From assembly GCF_011395035.1 (NCBI RefSeq), contig NZ_CP024768.1:4188267-4252266 (forward strand): a stretch of DNA of 64,000 nucleotides, read 5' to 3'. Below are positions 1 to 9,471 of this stretch, piece after piece. A model generated the notes under the pieces. The model did not search any database. It had not been told where the DNA came from and saw only the letters and a program-made list of their open reading frames with translations. Each line of letters starts with the position of its first letter. Positions within the stretch are counted from its first letter, which is position 1. The position numbers and the translations under genes are program-made. The stretch comes from Pantoea cypripedii (GTDB lineage: Bacteria > Pseudomonadota > Gammaproteobacteria > Enterobacterales > Enterobacteriaceae).

Positions 1-491
1 GCATAATCACCCTGAGTGGCTGGTTTTTCGTAGCCGAGGCTTTTTGCGAACAATTCACGCGTGCGTTCGACCGCATGTTGCTGCTTGTTGATTTCATGGC
101 GTTTGTCGTACCACCAGCTGGCAAAGGGTTCGCGGGCACTGCGGCTATCCTGCCCGTGTTTCACCCCTTTCGCCAGACGGGTTACCAGCGCAGCGCTTTT
201 AATCAGCCCCTGTGCGTCAATCACCACGTCATACTCGCGTGTCTGTAACTCGCGCTTAAATAAAACGCGTTCTTCGCGTTGCTGGCTGCCAAACCAATGC
301 TTACGCCAGCGACGAATCGCCACCGGCAGCACTTTATCCACCGCCGGATGCCATGCCGGGATTTGGGCAAAATTTTCTTCCACAACCCAATCAAAACGAA
401 TGCCAGGAATCGCCTGCATTGCATCGGTCAACGCAGGCAGTGAGTGCAGGACATCGCCCATAGAGGAAGTTTTAACAATCAGGACGTGCAT
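1..491 (-). CDS. waaC: LPS heptosyltransferase I (WaaC), 3' part outside window
   Basis: Transfers the first L-glycero-D-manno-heptose from ADP-heptose to Kdo2-lipid A at the cytoplasmic face of the inner membrane. The visible N-terminal ~163 residues begin MHVLIVKTSSMGD, with the conserved GT9 aspartate at residue 13, and continue with the family-typical HSLPAL and DAQGLIKSA segments. The ATG lies 2 bases past the waaF stop codon, with a GGAGT Shine-Dalgarno inside the end of waaF, so it is the last visible gene of hldD-waaF-waaC. The reading frame is open to the window edge; the C-terminal half is not visible. Confidence 0.95.
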   Translation of the reverse strand, partial: MHVLIVKTSSMGDVLHSLPALTDAMQAIPGIRFDWVVEENFAQIPAWHPAVDKVLPVAIRRWRKHWFGSQQREERVLFKRELQTREYDVVIDAQGLIKSAALVTRLAKGVKHGQDSRSAREPFASWWYDKRHEINKQQHAVERTRELFAKSLGYEKPATQGDY

Positions 492-493
492 GT

Positions 494-1537
494 TTACTCC
501 TGCGCCGCGTTGAGCAAAGCGCTTAATTCCTGATGCACGCGCGCGGGCTGAATGTCGATCAGGCTTTGATGATAGCCCTGTTCGGCATCGCCTTTGCGGA
601 CCTTATGATAACCCGTGATCAGGCGAATAACGCGTGCCTGATGCGACAGTGGCGGGGTGAAATCGGGGCTGCTGGGGCCATACAACGCGACCAGCGGGCG
701 GTTAAGCGCCGCTGCAATATGCATCAAACCGGAATCATTGCTGACGACCGCAGCACAGTTCGCCAGCAGAATGACCGCCTGCTCCAGCTGAGTTTCGCCC
801 GCCAGGTTTTTACAGTGCGAACGAGCCACTTCTGGCAGGGTCTGAATAATGGTATCGCCAGTCTCGCGATCTTTGGCCGAACCAAACAACACCACCTGAT
901 AACCTTCACCGATCAGCTGTTCCGCCAGCGCAGCGTAATGATAATGCGGCCAGCGTTTTGCCGGACCAAACTCAGCACCCGGGCAGAAACCAATCGCCGG
1001 ACGATCGGCAGAGAGCGCAAATTGTGCAGCCGTCATGCGCTTCTCTTCTTCCTCCACCCTGAGCTGCGGCCACAACAAGGGTTGCGGCAACTGTTGCGCC
1101 GCAGCCACGGGTTTGTCGTAGCCCAGCGCCACATAACGCTCAACCATCAGCGGAAACGCGGCTTTATCCAGCACGCGCACATCATTCAGCACACCGTAGC
1201 GCATCTCGCCACGCCAGCCGATGCGGCGTTTGATACCGGCAAAGAACGGTACCAGTGCCGATTTAAAGGAGTTCGGCAGCACGTAAGCGCGATCATAACC
1301 ACTGGCCTGCAAGGTTTTGCCCAGCCGACGTCGCTCACCCAGCGCCAGTGCGCCGTGACCGAGCGGCATCGCCAGTGCCTGATTGACTTCCGGCATACGT
1401 GACAGCAGCGGTCGGCACCAGGCGGGTGCCATTACATCAATAACCGCCTCAGGATGCTCAGCCTTGAGCGTGCGATAGAGACTTTGCGACATCATCATAT
1501 CGCCGACCCAGGACGGGCCAATAACCAGAATTTTCAT
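494..1537 (-). CDS. waaF: LPS heptosyltransferase II (WaaF)
   Basis: Adds the second heptose to the LPS inner core. The 347-residue GT9 protein is full length for the family. It starts MKILVIGPSWVGD (Asp13 equivalent to the WaaC catalytic aspartate) and carries the C-terminal nucleotide-sugar segment VSNDSGLMHIAAAL near residues 265-280. It sits 17 bases after hldD and 2 bases before waaC on the same strand, the classical hldD-waaF-waaC operon order. Identification is firm. Confidence 0.96.
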   Translation of the reverse strand: MKILVIGPSWVGDMMMSQSLYRTLKAEHPEAVIDVMAPAWCRPLLSRMPEVNQALAMPLGHGALALGERRRLGKTLQASGYDRAYVLPNSFKSALVPFFAGIKRRIGWRGEMRYGVLNDVRVLDKAAFPLMVERYVALGYDKPVAAAQQLPQPLLWPQLRVEEEEKRMTAAQFALSADRPAIGFCPGAEFGPAKRWPHYHYAALAEQLIGEGYQVVLFGSAKDRETGDTIIQTLPEVARSHCKNLAGETQLEQAVILLANCAAVVSNDSGLMHIAAALNRPLVALYGPSSPDFTPPLSHQARVIRLITGYHKVRKGDAEQGYHQSLIDIQPARVHQELSALLNAAQE

Positions 1538-1554
1538 CGCTGCTGCCGGTTTCC

Positions 1555-2487
1555 TTATGCGTTACGGTTCAGCCAGGCCATATATTCCGCGACACCGACG
1601 GCCACGGTTTTGAACGGTTTGTCATAACCTGCGGCGCGCAGTTTCGTCAGATCCGCCTGGGTATACGCCTGGTAACGGCCTTTCAGCTTGTCCGGGAACG
1701 GGATGTATTCAATCTCGCCTTGCTGATGGAATTTCAGCACCGCATCGGCCACTTCCTGGAAAGATTCCGCGCGGCCGGTACCACAGTTGTAAATGCCGGA
1801 GATACCGTTTTCCCAGCACCACAGATTTACCGCAGCAACGTCATCAACGTGGATAAAGTCGCGGCGGAAATCATCACTGCCTTCGAACAGCTTGGGGTTC
1901 TCGCCATTGCTGATTTGCGTGTTGAGGTGGAAAGCCACACTCGCCATGCTGCCTTTATGGCCTTCACGCGGGCCGTAGACGTTAAAGTAACGGAAACCAC
2001 ACACCGGCGAATCCGCTTCCGGCAGAATCTGACGGACATAATGGTCAAACAACATTTTGGAGTAGCCATAAACATTCAGCGGCTGCTCGTATTGACGCTC
2101 TTCGATGAAGTTGTCGTTGCGACCGCCATAAGTGGCTGCGGAAGAGGCATACAGGAACGGAATGCCACGGTCGAGGCAGAAATGCAGCAGATCTTTGGAA
2201 TACTGATAGTTGTTATCCATCATGTACTTGCCGTCCCATTCCGTGGTCGACGAACAGGCACCCTCGTGGAAGACCGCTTCGATCGGCCCCAGATCTTCAC
2301 CTGACATGATGTAGCTGAGGAATTCCTCTTTATCCATGTAATCAGAGATGTCCAGATCCGCCAGATTCACGAACTTGGTGCCATCCTTCAGATTATCCAC
2401 GACCAGAATGTCGGTATGACCGCGATCGTTCAACGCCTTGACGATGTTGCTGCCAATCATGCCAGCGCCACCTGTTACGATAATCAT
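1555..2487 (-). CDS. hldD: ADP-L-glycero-D-manno-heptose 6-epimerase
   Basis: Epimerises ADP-D-glycero-beta-D-manno-heptose to the L-glycero form, the donor for WaaC and WaaF. The 310-residue short-chain dehydrogenase/reductase has the NAD(P)-binding glycine motif GGAGMIG at residues 6-12 and the catalytic Tyr140/Lys144 pair (YGYSK). Length equals the E. coli enzyme. It is the first gene of the leftward heptose operon and is divergent from kbl across 231 bases, which must contain both promoters; I did not identify them. Confidence 0.97.
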   Translation of the reverse strand: MIIVTGGAGMIGSNIVKALNDRGHTDILVVDNLKDGTKFVNLADLDISDYMDKEEFLSYIMSGEDLGPIEAVFHEGACSSTTEWDGKYMMDNNYQYSKDLLHFCLDRGIPFLYASSAATYGGRNDNFIEERQYEQPLNVYGYSKMLFDHYVRQILPEADSPVCGFRYFNVYGPREGHKGSMASVAFHLNTQISNGENPKLFEGSDDFRRDFIHVDDVAAVNLWCWENGISGIYNCGTGRAESFQEVADAVLKFHQQGEIEYIPFPDKLKGRYQAYTQADLTKLRAAGYDKPFKTVAVGVAEYMAWLNRNA

Positions 2488-2718
2488 GTGCTTTGCCTTT
2501 AAACAGTTGAGGTGAAACAGGAGGTTTCACCCACGAATACTTATCATCATAACATTTCAGCCCGTACCAGACAGCCAGATGACTCCGTAACCCCGGCATA
2601 TTTCCTGCCCGCAGCGTGAACTATGCTGCAAAACAGAGATTTCATTGGCTGAAACGTCGTTAAACCGCTTTTCGATCAGTAATATGTGCCAAAATTTTGC
2701 TATCTGAGGAGCAGAATC

Positions 2719-3915
2719 ATGTCCGATCAATTTTATTCGCAAATCCAGCAGCAACTTGAGACAACGCGCCAGGATGGATTGTTCAAACAGGAACGCACCA
2801 TTACCTCGGCACAGCAGCCTGAAATCAGCGTGGCTGATGGTCAGAGGGTCATCAATTTTTGCGCCAATAATTATCTGGGTCTGGCAAACCATCCAACGCT
2901 GATTCAGGCAGCCAAAGAAGGGATGGATTCCCACGGTTTCGGCATGGCCTCAGTGCGCTTCATCTGCGGTACCCAGGATATCCACCAGCAGCTGGAAGGC
3001 AAACTGGCGGACTTCCTCGGTATGGAAGCTGCCATTCTGTTCTCCTCCTGTTTTGATGCCAACGGTGGTCTGTTTGAAACTCTGCTGGGTGCGGAAGATG
3101 CCATCATCTCTGATGCGCTCAATCATGCTTCGATCATTGATGGCGTTCGTCTGTGCAAAGCGCAGCGTTATCGCTATGCCAATAACGATATGAACGAACT
3201 GCGCGCGCGGCTCCAGGAAGCACGGGATAAAGGCGCGCGCCATATCCTGATCGCCACCGATGGCGTGTTTTCCATGGATGGTGTGATTGCCAACCTGCAG
3301 GGGATTTGCGACCTGGCGGATGAGTTTGATGCGCTGGTGATGGTCGATGATTCACACGCCGTCGGTTTTGTCGGTGCCTGTGGGCGTGGCACCCATGAGT
3401 ATTGCCACGTGATGGGCCGCGTCGACATTCTGACCGGCACCCTGGGCAAAGCGCTGGGCGGCGCATCTGGCGGTTATGTCGCGGCGAAAAAAGAGGTGGT
3501 GGAGTGGCTGCGTCAGCGTTCACGTCCTTACCTGTTTTCCAACTCACTGGCCCCGGCGATAGTGGCCGCTTCGCTGCGGGTGCTGGAAATGCTGAGTGAA
3601 GGCGATGGCCTGCGCCAGCGTCTGTGGGAAAACGCGCGCTACTTCCGCGAACAAATGACCGCCGCCGGATTTACCCTGGCGGGTGCCGATCACGCCATCA
3701 TTCCGGTGATGCTTGGCGATGCGAAGGTGGCACAGGAGTTTGCCAGCCTGTTGCAACGCGAAGGCATTTACGTGACTGGCTTCTTCTACCCGGTGGTGCC
3801 CAAAGGCCAGGCACGTATTCGCACCCAGATTTCTGCCGGCCATACCCAGGCACAGCTGGAGCAGGCGGTAGCAGCCTTTACCCGTATTGGTCAGCAGCTG
3901 GGCGTCATCGCCTGA
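2719..3915 (+). CDS. kbl: 2-amino-3-ketobutyrate CoA ligase
   Basis: PLP enzyme that cleaves 2-amino-3-ketobutyrate with CoA to glycine and acetyl-CoA, the second step of threonine catabolism. I chose the ATG giving MSDQFYSQIQ because it has a good GAGGAG ribosome site upstream and yields 398 residues, the E. coli length; an upstream in-frame ATG would add 11 residues. The PLP-binding lysine is Lys244 in TGTLGKALGG, and the cofactor aspartate region VDDSHAVG is at about 209-216. tdh follows after 10 bases. Confidence 0.97.
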   Translation: MSDQFYSQIQQQLETTRQDGLFKQERTITSAQQPEISVADGQRVINFCANNYLGLANHPTLIQAAKEGMDSHGFGMASVRFICGTQDIHQQLEGKLADFLGMEAAILFSSCFDANGGLFETLLGAEDAIISDALNHASIIDGVRLCKAQRYRYANNDMNELRARLQEARDKGARHILIATDGVFSMDGVIANLQGICDLADEFDALVMVDDSHAVGFVGACGRGTHEYCHVMGRVDILTGTLGKALGGASGGYVAAKKEVVEWLRQRSRPYLFSNSLAPAIVAASLRVLEMLSEGDGLRQRLWENARYFREQMTAAGFTLAGADHAIIPVMLGDAKVAQEFASLLQREGIYVTGFFYPVVPKGQARIRTQISAGHTQAQLEQAVAAFTRIGQQLGVIA

Positions 3916-3925
3916 GGAGCCGGGA

Positions 3926-4954
3926 ATGAAAGCACTCGCAAAATTAAAAGCGGAAGAAGGCATCTGGATGGTGACAGATGCGCCGATTCCGGAACCCGGC
4001 CATAACGACCTGCTGATAAAAATCCGTAAGACCGCGATTTGTGGCACCGATGTCCATATCTACAACTGGGACGACTGGTCACGGAAAACCATCCCGGTAC
4101 CGATGATCACCGGCCATGAATACGTTGGCGAAGTGGTGGCGATCGGACAGGAGGTGAAAGGTTTCGCCATCGGCGACCGTGTCTCGGGCGAAGGCCATAT
4201 CACCTGCGGCCACTGCCGAAACTGCCGTGCCGGGCGTACCCATCTGTGCCGTAATACTGTCGGCGTGGGTGTTAATCGTCAGGGATGTTTTGCCGAATAT
4301 CTGGTCATCCCGGCCTACAACGCCTTCAAGATCCCGGACAACATCTCCGACGAACTGGCGGCTATTTTCGATCCCTTCGGCAATGCGGTACATACTGCGC
4401 TGTCGTTTGATCTGGTGGGCGAAGATGTGCTGATTTCCGGTGCTGGCCCCATCGGCATCATGGCCGCCGCCGTGTGCAAACATGTCGGCGCACGCAATGT
4501 GGTCATCACCGACATCAATGAATACCGCCTCAACCTGGCGCGTAACATGGGCGTAACGCGCGCCGTGAACGTGGCGCAGGAGAATTTGCCTGCGGTGATG
4601 GCTTCGCTGGGAATGACCGAAGGCTTTGATGTCGGGCTGGAGATGTCCGGCGCACCCCCGGCCTTTCGTAGCATGCTGGAAGTGATGAATCACGGTGGTC
4701 GTATCGCGCTGCTCGGTATCCCGCCGGGTGAGATGGCGATTGACTGGAATCAGGTGATTTTCAAGGGACTGTTTATTAAAGGGATCTATGGTCGTGAGAT
4801 GTTTGAAACCTGGTACAAAATGGCGGCGCTGATCCAATCCGGCCTCGATCTTACCCCCATCATCACCCACCGTTTCCCTATTGATGAGTTCCAGCAGGGC
4901 TTTGATGAGATGCGTTCCGGCCACTCAGGTAAAGTGATACTGAGCTGGGATTAA
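3926..4954 (+). CDS. tdh: L-threonine 3-dehydrogenase
   Basis: NAD-dependent oxidation of L-threonine to 2-amino-3-ketobutyrate, the substrate of the kbl product. The 342-residue zinc medium-chain dehydrogenase has the catalytic zinc motif CGTDVHIY...GHEYVGEV near residues 38-71, a structural zinc cluster CGHCRNCRAGRTHLC near 93-107, and the Rossmann segment SGAGPIG near 168. The ATG starting MKALAKLKAEEG is preceded by GAGGAGCCGGGA. It is the second gene of a kbl-tdh operon inserted in the LPS core locus, as in E. coli. Confidence 0.97.
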   Translation: MKALAKLKAEEGIWMVTDAPIPEPGHNDLLIKIRKTAICGTDVHIYNWDDWSRKTIPVPMITGHEYVGEVVAIGQEVKGFAIGDRVSGEGHITCGHCRNCRAGRTHLCRNTVGVGVNRQGCFAEYLVIPAYNAFKIPDNISDELAAIFDPFGNAVHTALSFDLVGEDVLISGAGPIGIMAAAVCKHVGARNVVITDINEYRLNLARNMGVTRAVNVAQENLPAVMASLGMTEGFDVGLEMSGAPPAFRSMLEVMNHGGRIALLGIPPGEMAIDWNQVIFKGLFIKGIYGREMFETWYKMAALIQSGLDLTPIITHRFPIDEFQQGFDEMRSGHSGKVILSWD

Positions 4955-5031
4955 TTTTCGTCGGCGATAGCGCCCTGACTTCCTAAACGGTATAAAGGGC
5001 GCTTCACTTAGCAATTCAGTCTGGATGTGAC

Positions 5032-6138
5032 ATGCGCATTTTAATGATTATTGATGGTTTACCGGGCGGCGGCGCAGAGAAAGTGGTGCTGACCCTTAGC
5101 GAATCGATTCATAAAATGGGGCACCACGTCACCCTCTACTCACTGGATGAAACCTGCGCCTATGCCCTGCCGGAAGGGGTGGAATATCGGGTGATCACCC
5201 AGCACAGCAGCGCACCCTGGCGTAAGCTGACTGAGCTATCACGTCGTGCCAGAAAACTGGATGAGGTTTTACGCCAGGATGAAGCGCAAAACGGCAAATA
5301 TGACCTGATCATCTCCAACCTGCACAAAACCGACCGCATTGTGGCGCGCAGCCAGGCCATTGATCGTTCACGTTTATGGTTCTGTATTCATGGCGTGCTG
5401 TCGTCAACCTATCTCGGCCATCGTAAGGGGCTGAATTACTGGTTCAAAAAGCAGAAGATGGCAAGCATCTACCATGGCCGCAATATCACTGCCGTTTCCC
5501 AGGCTGTGCTGGACGATCTGGTCGATGTGATGGGGGTACGCACCGCAAAAACGGCGGTGATTAACAACCCCTTCGATTTACAGGCTCTGCGCCAGCGCGC
5601 GGATGAACCCTGCGATCTGGCAGGTACTGACTATCTAATCAATGTCGCGCGTATTCACCCGCAAAAACGTCAGGACCGCCTGCTGGAAGCCTTTGCCCAA
5701 TCAGGCCTTGCTGACCGGGCAAAACTGGTGCTGCTGGGCACCGGTACGGAAGAACGTATTGCCGCCGCCAAACAGCTGGCGCAGAAACTGAATATCGCCG
5801 ATCGCGTCCTGTTCCTCGGTTTTCAGTCCAACCCTTTCCCTTACATCAAACATGCGCGTCTGATGGTGATGAGCTCTGACAGCGAAGGCTTTGGCAACGT
5901 GATCGTCGAATCGCTGATTTGCGGCACGCCGGTGATCAGTACGCGCTGCCCGGGTGGACCGGAGGAAATTCTGGTGAAGGCGGGAATGGCAGATATGCTG
6001 ACGCCGATTGATGCTCAGGCACTGGCCAGCAAAATGGCCGCGGTTTACGACCATTTACCGGCAATTAATGAGCAAACTCTCAGCCTGTACGACGTGACGG
6101 CCATCAGCCGTCAGTATGTCGATTTAGCCGCCCGTTAA
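5032..6138 (+). CDS. GT4 family glycosyltransferase of the LPS core
   Basis: Retaining GT-B glycosyltransferase, 368 residues, probably adding a hexose to the LPS core from a nucleotide sugar in the cytoplasm. The N-terminal MRILMIIDGLPGGGAEKVV is a GT4 acceptor-side loop, and the C-terminal donor-binding segment SDSEGFGNVIVESL (about residues 280-293) is the family E-x7-E signature. It lies between tdh and a convergent GT9 gene, and the two stop codons share the tetranucleotide TTAA. Which sugar is transferred cannot be read from sequence. Confidence 0.8.
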   Translation: MRILMIIDGLPGGGAEKVVLTLSESIHKMGHHVTLYSLDETCAYALPEGVEYRVITQHSSAPWRKLTELSRRARKLDEVLRQDEAQNGKYDLIISNLHKTDRIVARSQAIDRSRLWFCIHGVLSSTYLGHRKGLNYWFKKQKMASIYHGRNITAVSQAVLDDLVDVMGVRTAKTAVINNPFDLQALRQRADEPCDLAGTDYLINVARIHPQKRQDRLLEAFAQSGLADRAKLVLLGTGTEERIAAAKQLAQKLNIADRVLFLGFQSNPFPYIKHARLMVMSSDSEGFGNVIVESLICGTPVISTRCPGGPEEILVKAGMADMLTPIDAQALASKMAAVYDHLPAINEQTLSLYDVTAISRQYVDLAAR

Positions 6139-7154
6139 CGCTGCGCGAGGCGCTGCCAGGCCAGCCAGACCGTTTCCGGCGAGATATCACTGCATTCACC
6201 CGAAGCGGTCTGCATGATTTCATACTCGCCCGACCACGGATGCCAGATTTGCGCATTGGTATCGCCAAAAAACACCACCTGCTTTTTATGCAATCCAGCC
6301 GCGATATGCATCTGGCCGCCATCGCTGCATAAAATCTGCTCGCAACAATCAAACCCGGCGATCAATTCACGAATCGAAGCCGTGGCGTAGCGCGCCAGAC
6401 GCGGGGAATCCACCATTTGCATCAGCTCATCAGCACGCGCCGCATCCCCTTTATCGTTGGGATCCAGCGCCCCCTGAGGTGACCAGAACAGCAACACGCG
6501 CGCCTGCTCATCCTGCAACAACTGACGAATAAAGGTTGCATAGGCAGCGACAGGCCAGCGTCGTTTCGGGCTGCGACTGCTGATGTGTACCCCATAGGTT
6601 ACGCCAGCACCGGAGAACAATTGCGTAACCCGCGCGCTTGCCTGCGCGCGTTCCGCAGCGGAAAGATACAGATTCACTTGCGGCACTTCAGGCGCGTTCT
6701 GGGTTAACGCGGAAAGGTAGGAATAAGTGTGTTCTACCTGGTGAGTGCCGTGAAAGTCTTGTTTCTGGAAAGGATGATCCAGCACGGCATCCGTCTGGGC
6801 AGCGCCGATAATGTTGTGTGCACCGGCCATTTTAGCCAGCCGCAGGCTGTATTTGCAGGGCACCGGGTTTGCCAGGATAGTGGCGTCGAAACGGGTTTTA
6901 CGCAAGGCGAGCATGATTTTGACACGTTGCCAGTAAACTCCCAGCGTAGTCTCGTTTTTACCGCGGTGTTTCGCCTTTTTATACACAAATAACCGATCAA
7001 CGTTGGGATTATTGTCCACCACATCTTCGGCGATTTTATTCACCAGCAAGGTCAGTTTAGCGTCGGGAAAGGCCTGCTTCAGACCCTCCAGCAATGGCGT
7101 GGTGCACACCATATCGCCAATGTTGTCACGCCTGATAACTAAAATATTCTTCAT
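6135..7154 (-). CDS. GT9 family heptosyltransferase-like protein
   Basis: ADP-heptose:LPS heptosyltransferase-family protein of 339 residues from the ATG giving MKNILVIRRDNIGD; the aspartate of IGD corresponds to Asp13 of WaaC. An in-frame upstream start would add 32 residues rich in Ser, Phe and Lys that do not look like the family. The C-terminal nucleotide-sugar region CSDGGQMHIAAGL is clear. It is on the opposite strand to the surrounding core genes and ends inside the stop codon of the preceding GT4 gene. It probably adds a further heptose, but the acceptor is unknown. Confidence 0.8.
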   Translation of the reverse strand: MKNILVIRRDNIGDMVCTTPLLEGLKQAFPDAKLTLLVNKIAEDVVDNNPNVDRLFVYKKAKHRGKNETTLGVYWQRVKIMLALRKTRFDATILANPVPCKYSLRLAKMAGAHNIIGAAQTDAVLDHPFQKQDFHGTHQVEHTYSYLSALTQNAPEVPQVNLYLSAAERAQASARVTQLFSGAGVTYGVHISSRSPKRRWPVAAYATFIRQLLQDEQARVLLFWSPQGALDPNDKGDAARADELMQMVDSPRLARYATASIRELIAGFDCCEQILCSDGGQMHIAAGLHKKQVVFFGDTNAQIWHPWSGEYEIMQTASGECSDISPETVWLAWQRLAQR

Positions 7155-7331
7155 GTTGCTGCCCAGAGTTAACTCGCTTTTGCCCGGAAAATCGGCCCGG
7201 AAATGATCGCAAAATGCTGAAAATCCCCGGGACCAACTCTTTTTGACCATTAATGTGCAAAAAGTTCTGAATTGCCTGGCAATAATTAATGTCAGGATTT
7301 CGTTAATAATTCATTAAAACAATACAGAACA

Positions 7332-8321
7332 ATGTCGCTAAACAACCCTATCCTTTCCATCATCACCCCGATGTATAACGCCGGAGCGATGCTGGATACT
7401 TTTATGCAATCGCTGCTCGACCAGACACTGACCGGTCTGGAGATCATTATTGTCAACGATGGTTCGACTGATGGTTCCGGGGAGCGCGCTGATACTTACG
7501 CACAACAGCACCCGCATATCAGCGTGATTCATCAACCTAATGGTGGCGTGTCACGTGCACGTAACGCCGGCCTGGCTATCGCACGTGGCAAATATGTCAC
7601 CTTTCCCGATGCTGATGACACCATGCATCCGACGATGTATCAGACATTAGTGGAGATGGCGGAACAGGATAATCTTGATGCCGCCCAATGTAATGCCGCA
7701 CGTTTTTTTCAGACCAGCCAGCAAACCAAACCACTGATTCCACTCGATCGCCTGACCAGTACCGGGGTACTCAACGGCCCGGAGTGGCTCAGCAAGGCGT
7801 TGAATACCCATCGTTATCTGCACGTGGTGTGGCTGGGTATCTATCGCCGCGAAATCATCGAACAACAGCAACTCACTTTTGAACCCGGCTTGCACCATCA
7901 GGACATTCCCTGGACCACCGAGTTTATGCTGAATGCCCAGCGGGTACGCTATACCGATCAGGTGTTGTACCGTTATTACATGCACGATGCCTCAATCAGC
8001 AATCGTAAACGTACCGGCGAACGCAATGTGGCCTATCAACGTCACTATCTGAAAATTGCCCGCATGCTGGAGGAGATCAATGCACGTTACCAGCATAAGG
8101 TCAGAATCTACCCGGCGTTTCACTATCAGATCACCCATGAAGCGCTCAGCGTCTGCCACAGCATCCGGCGCGAGCCAGATGCGAGTGCGCGTCAGGCCAT
8201 CATTCATGACCTCTTCGCCACCCAGACGCATAAACGTATGCTACGTAATGCACGCGGCATCAAACAATGGTATCAACTGCTGTTATGGCTGAGCCGTATT
8301 TATCGCTGGCGAGAGAAATAA
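7332..8321 (+). CDS. GT2 family glycosyltransferase of the LPS core
   Basis: Inverting GT-A glycosyltransferase, 329 residues. The N-terminal domain begins with LSIITPMYNAGAML, includes VNDGSTDGS near residues 44-52 and the metal-binding DXD-type motif PDADDT near 95-100. The C-terminal third is basic and may contact the inner membrane or acceptor. The gene is transcribed rightwards ahead of waaQ. AT-rich sequence (about 177 bases) separates it from the divergent GT9 gene and probably holds its promoter. Substrate not assignable. Confidence 0.78.
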   Translation: MSLNNPILSIITPMYNAGAMLDTFMQSLLDQTLTGLEIIIVNDGSTDGSGERADTYAQQHPHISVIHQPNGGVSRARNAGLAIARGKYVTFPDADDTMHPTMYQTLVEMAEQDNLDAAQCNAARFFQTSQQTKPLIPLDRLTSTGVLNGPEWLSKALNTHRYLHVVWLGIYRREIIEQQQLTFEPGLHHQDIPWTTEFMLNAQRVRYTDQVLYRYYMHDASISNRKRTGERNVAYQRHYLKIARMLEEINARYQHKVRIYPAFHYQITHEALSVCHSIRREPDASARQAIIHDLFATQTHKRMLRNARGIKQWYQLLLWLSRIYRWREK

Positions 8322-8394
8322 GCGCCGCGCCTGGCTTTCACCCCTGGGGGGTTTGCCCTACAATCAGCTCACTGAATTCTGAGATCATTTGAGT

Positions 8395-9471
8395 ATGGCA
8401 AGCCCGATTCCAGACCACTTTGCACCCCAAAATATTCTGCTAATTAAGCTGCGCCATCATGGTGATATGCTGCTGACCACCCCTGCGATTAATGCTCTGC
8501 GGCAGCGCTACCCGCAGGCCAACATTGACGTCCTGCTCTACAAAGAAACGCGCCCGATGCTGGAAGCCCATCCGGCCATACGCCAGTTGCATATTATCGA
8601 TCGTAACTGGAAAAAAGAGGGGGGATGGCAGAAGTTCCGTCATGAGATGGCGCTGATTTCCGCAGTTCGTGCCTGTCATTACGACCTGGTGATCAATCTT
8701 GCCGACCAGTGGCGCAGTGCTATCATCACCGCCTTTTCCGGCGCTCCGGTGCGTATTGGTTTCGCCTTTAACAAACGCGATAACGCATTCTGGCGCTGGT
8801 GCCATAACCAGCTGGTCAGTACCGCCGACCACGGCACATTACATACCGTTGAACAGAATATGTCGGCACTGGCTCCGCTCGGAATCGATGCATCAGGGGC
8901 CACAGCCTCCATGCATTTCAGCGCCGCCGACCAGCAAAAAGTGCAGGAGATGCTGGCTCAGCGTCAGGTCAGCGCTTCTTATGTGGTGGTGCAACCCACT
9001 TCTCGCTGGGAATTCAAATGCTGGGATGATGATAAAGTCGCTCAGATGGTCGATACGCTGGCCACTGACGGTCACACCATCGTGCTGACCGCCGCACCGG
9101 ATAAAAAAGAGCTGGCGATGATTGAACGCATTCAATTGCTGTGCCGTAGCGACAACGTCGTTTCGCTGGCAGGCCAGTTTTCTTTGCCTCAGCTGGCCGC
9201 GTTAATCGCGGGTGCCCGGCTGTTTATTGGCGTCGATTCTGCGCCAATGCATATGGCTGCGGCGCTACAGACGCCCTGCCTGGCGCTGTTTGGTCCGACA
9301 AAATTGCAGTTCTGGCGTCCCTGGGGTAATAACAATCGCGTCATCTGGGCCGGTGATTATGGCCCGCTGCCTGATCCTGACTCGATCAATACCAAAACCG
9401 ACCAGCGCTATTTGTCGTCGATTCCGGTTGCTGATGTCGTCGCCGCCGCAAGGAGCTTTTTGCATGACTAA
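8395..9471 (+). CDS. waaQ: LPS heptosyltransferase III (WaaQ-like)
   Basis: GT9 enzyme that attaches the branch heptose III to heptose II. It has 358 residues from the ATG used here; a TTG two codons upstream is also possible. Visible motifs are NILLIKLRHHGDMLLT (catalytic Asp equivalent) and GVDSAPMHMAAAL in the donor-binding domain. The C-terminus overlaps the start of the next glycosyltransferase by 8 bases, implying translational coupling. Assignment as WaaQ rests on motif similarity and on position before a WaaG/WabG-type GT4. Confidence 0.85.
   Translation: MASPIPDHFAPQNILLIKLRHHGDMLLTTPAINALRQRYPQANIDVLLYKETRPMLEAHPAIRQLHIIDRNWKKEGGWQKFRHEMALISAVRACHYDLVINLADQWRSAIITAFSGAPVRIGFAFNKRDNAFWRWCHNQLVSTADHGTLHTVEQNMSALAPLGIDASGATASMHFSAADQQKVQEMLAQRQVSASYVVVQPTSRWEFKCWDDDKVAQMVDTLATDGHTIVLTAAPDKKELAMIERIQLLCRSDNVVSLAGQFSLPQLAALIAGARLFIGVDSAPMHMAAALQTPCLALFGPTKLQFWRPWGNNNRVIWAGDYGPLPDPDSINTKTDQRYLSSIPVADVVAAARSFLHD

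Noticed and set aside
4955..5031. Search for a JUMPstart/ops (GGCGGTAG) element ahead of the core glycosyltransferases
   Set aside because: No match seen in the upstream intergenic regions, so RfaH control is not claimed.
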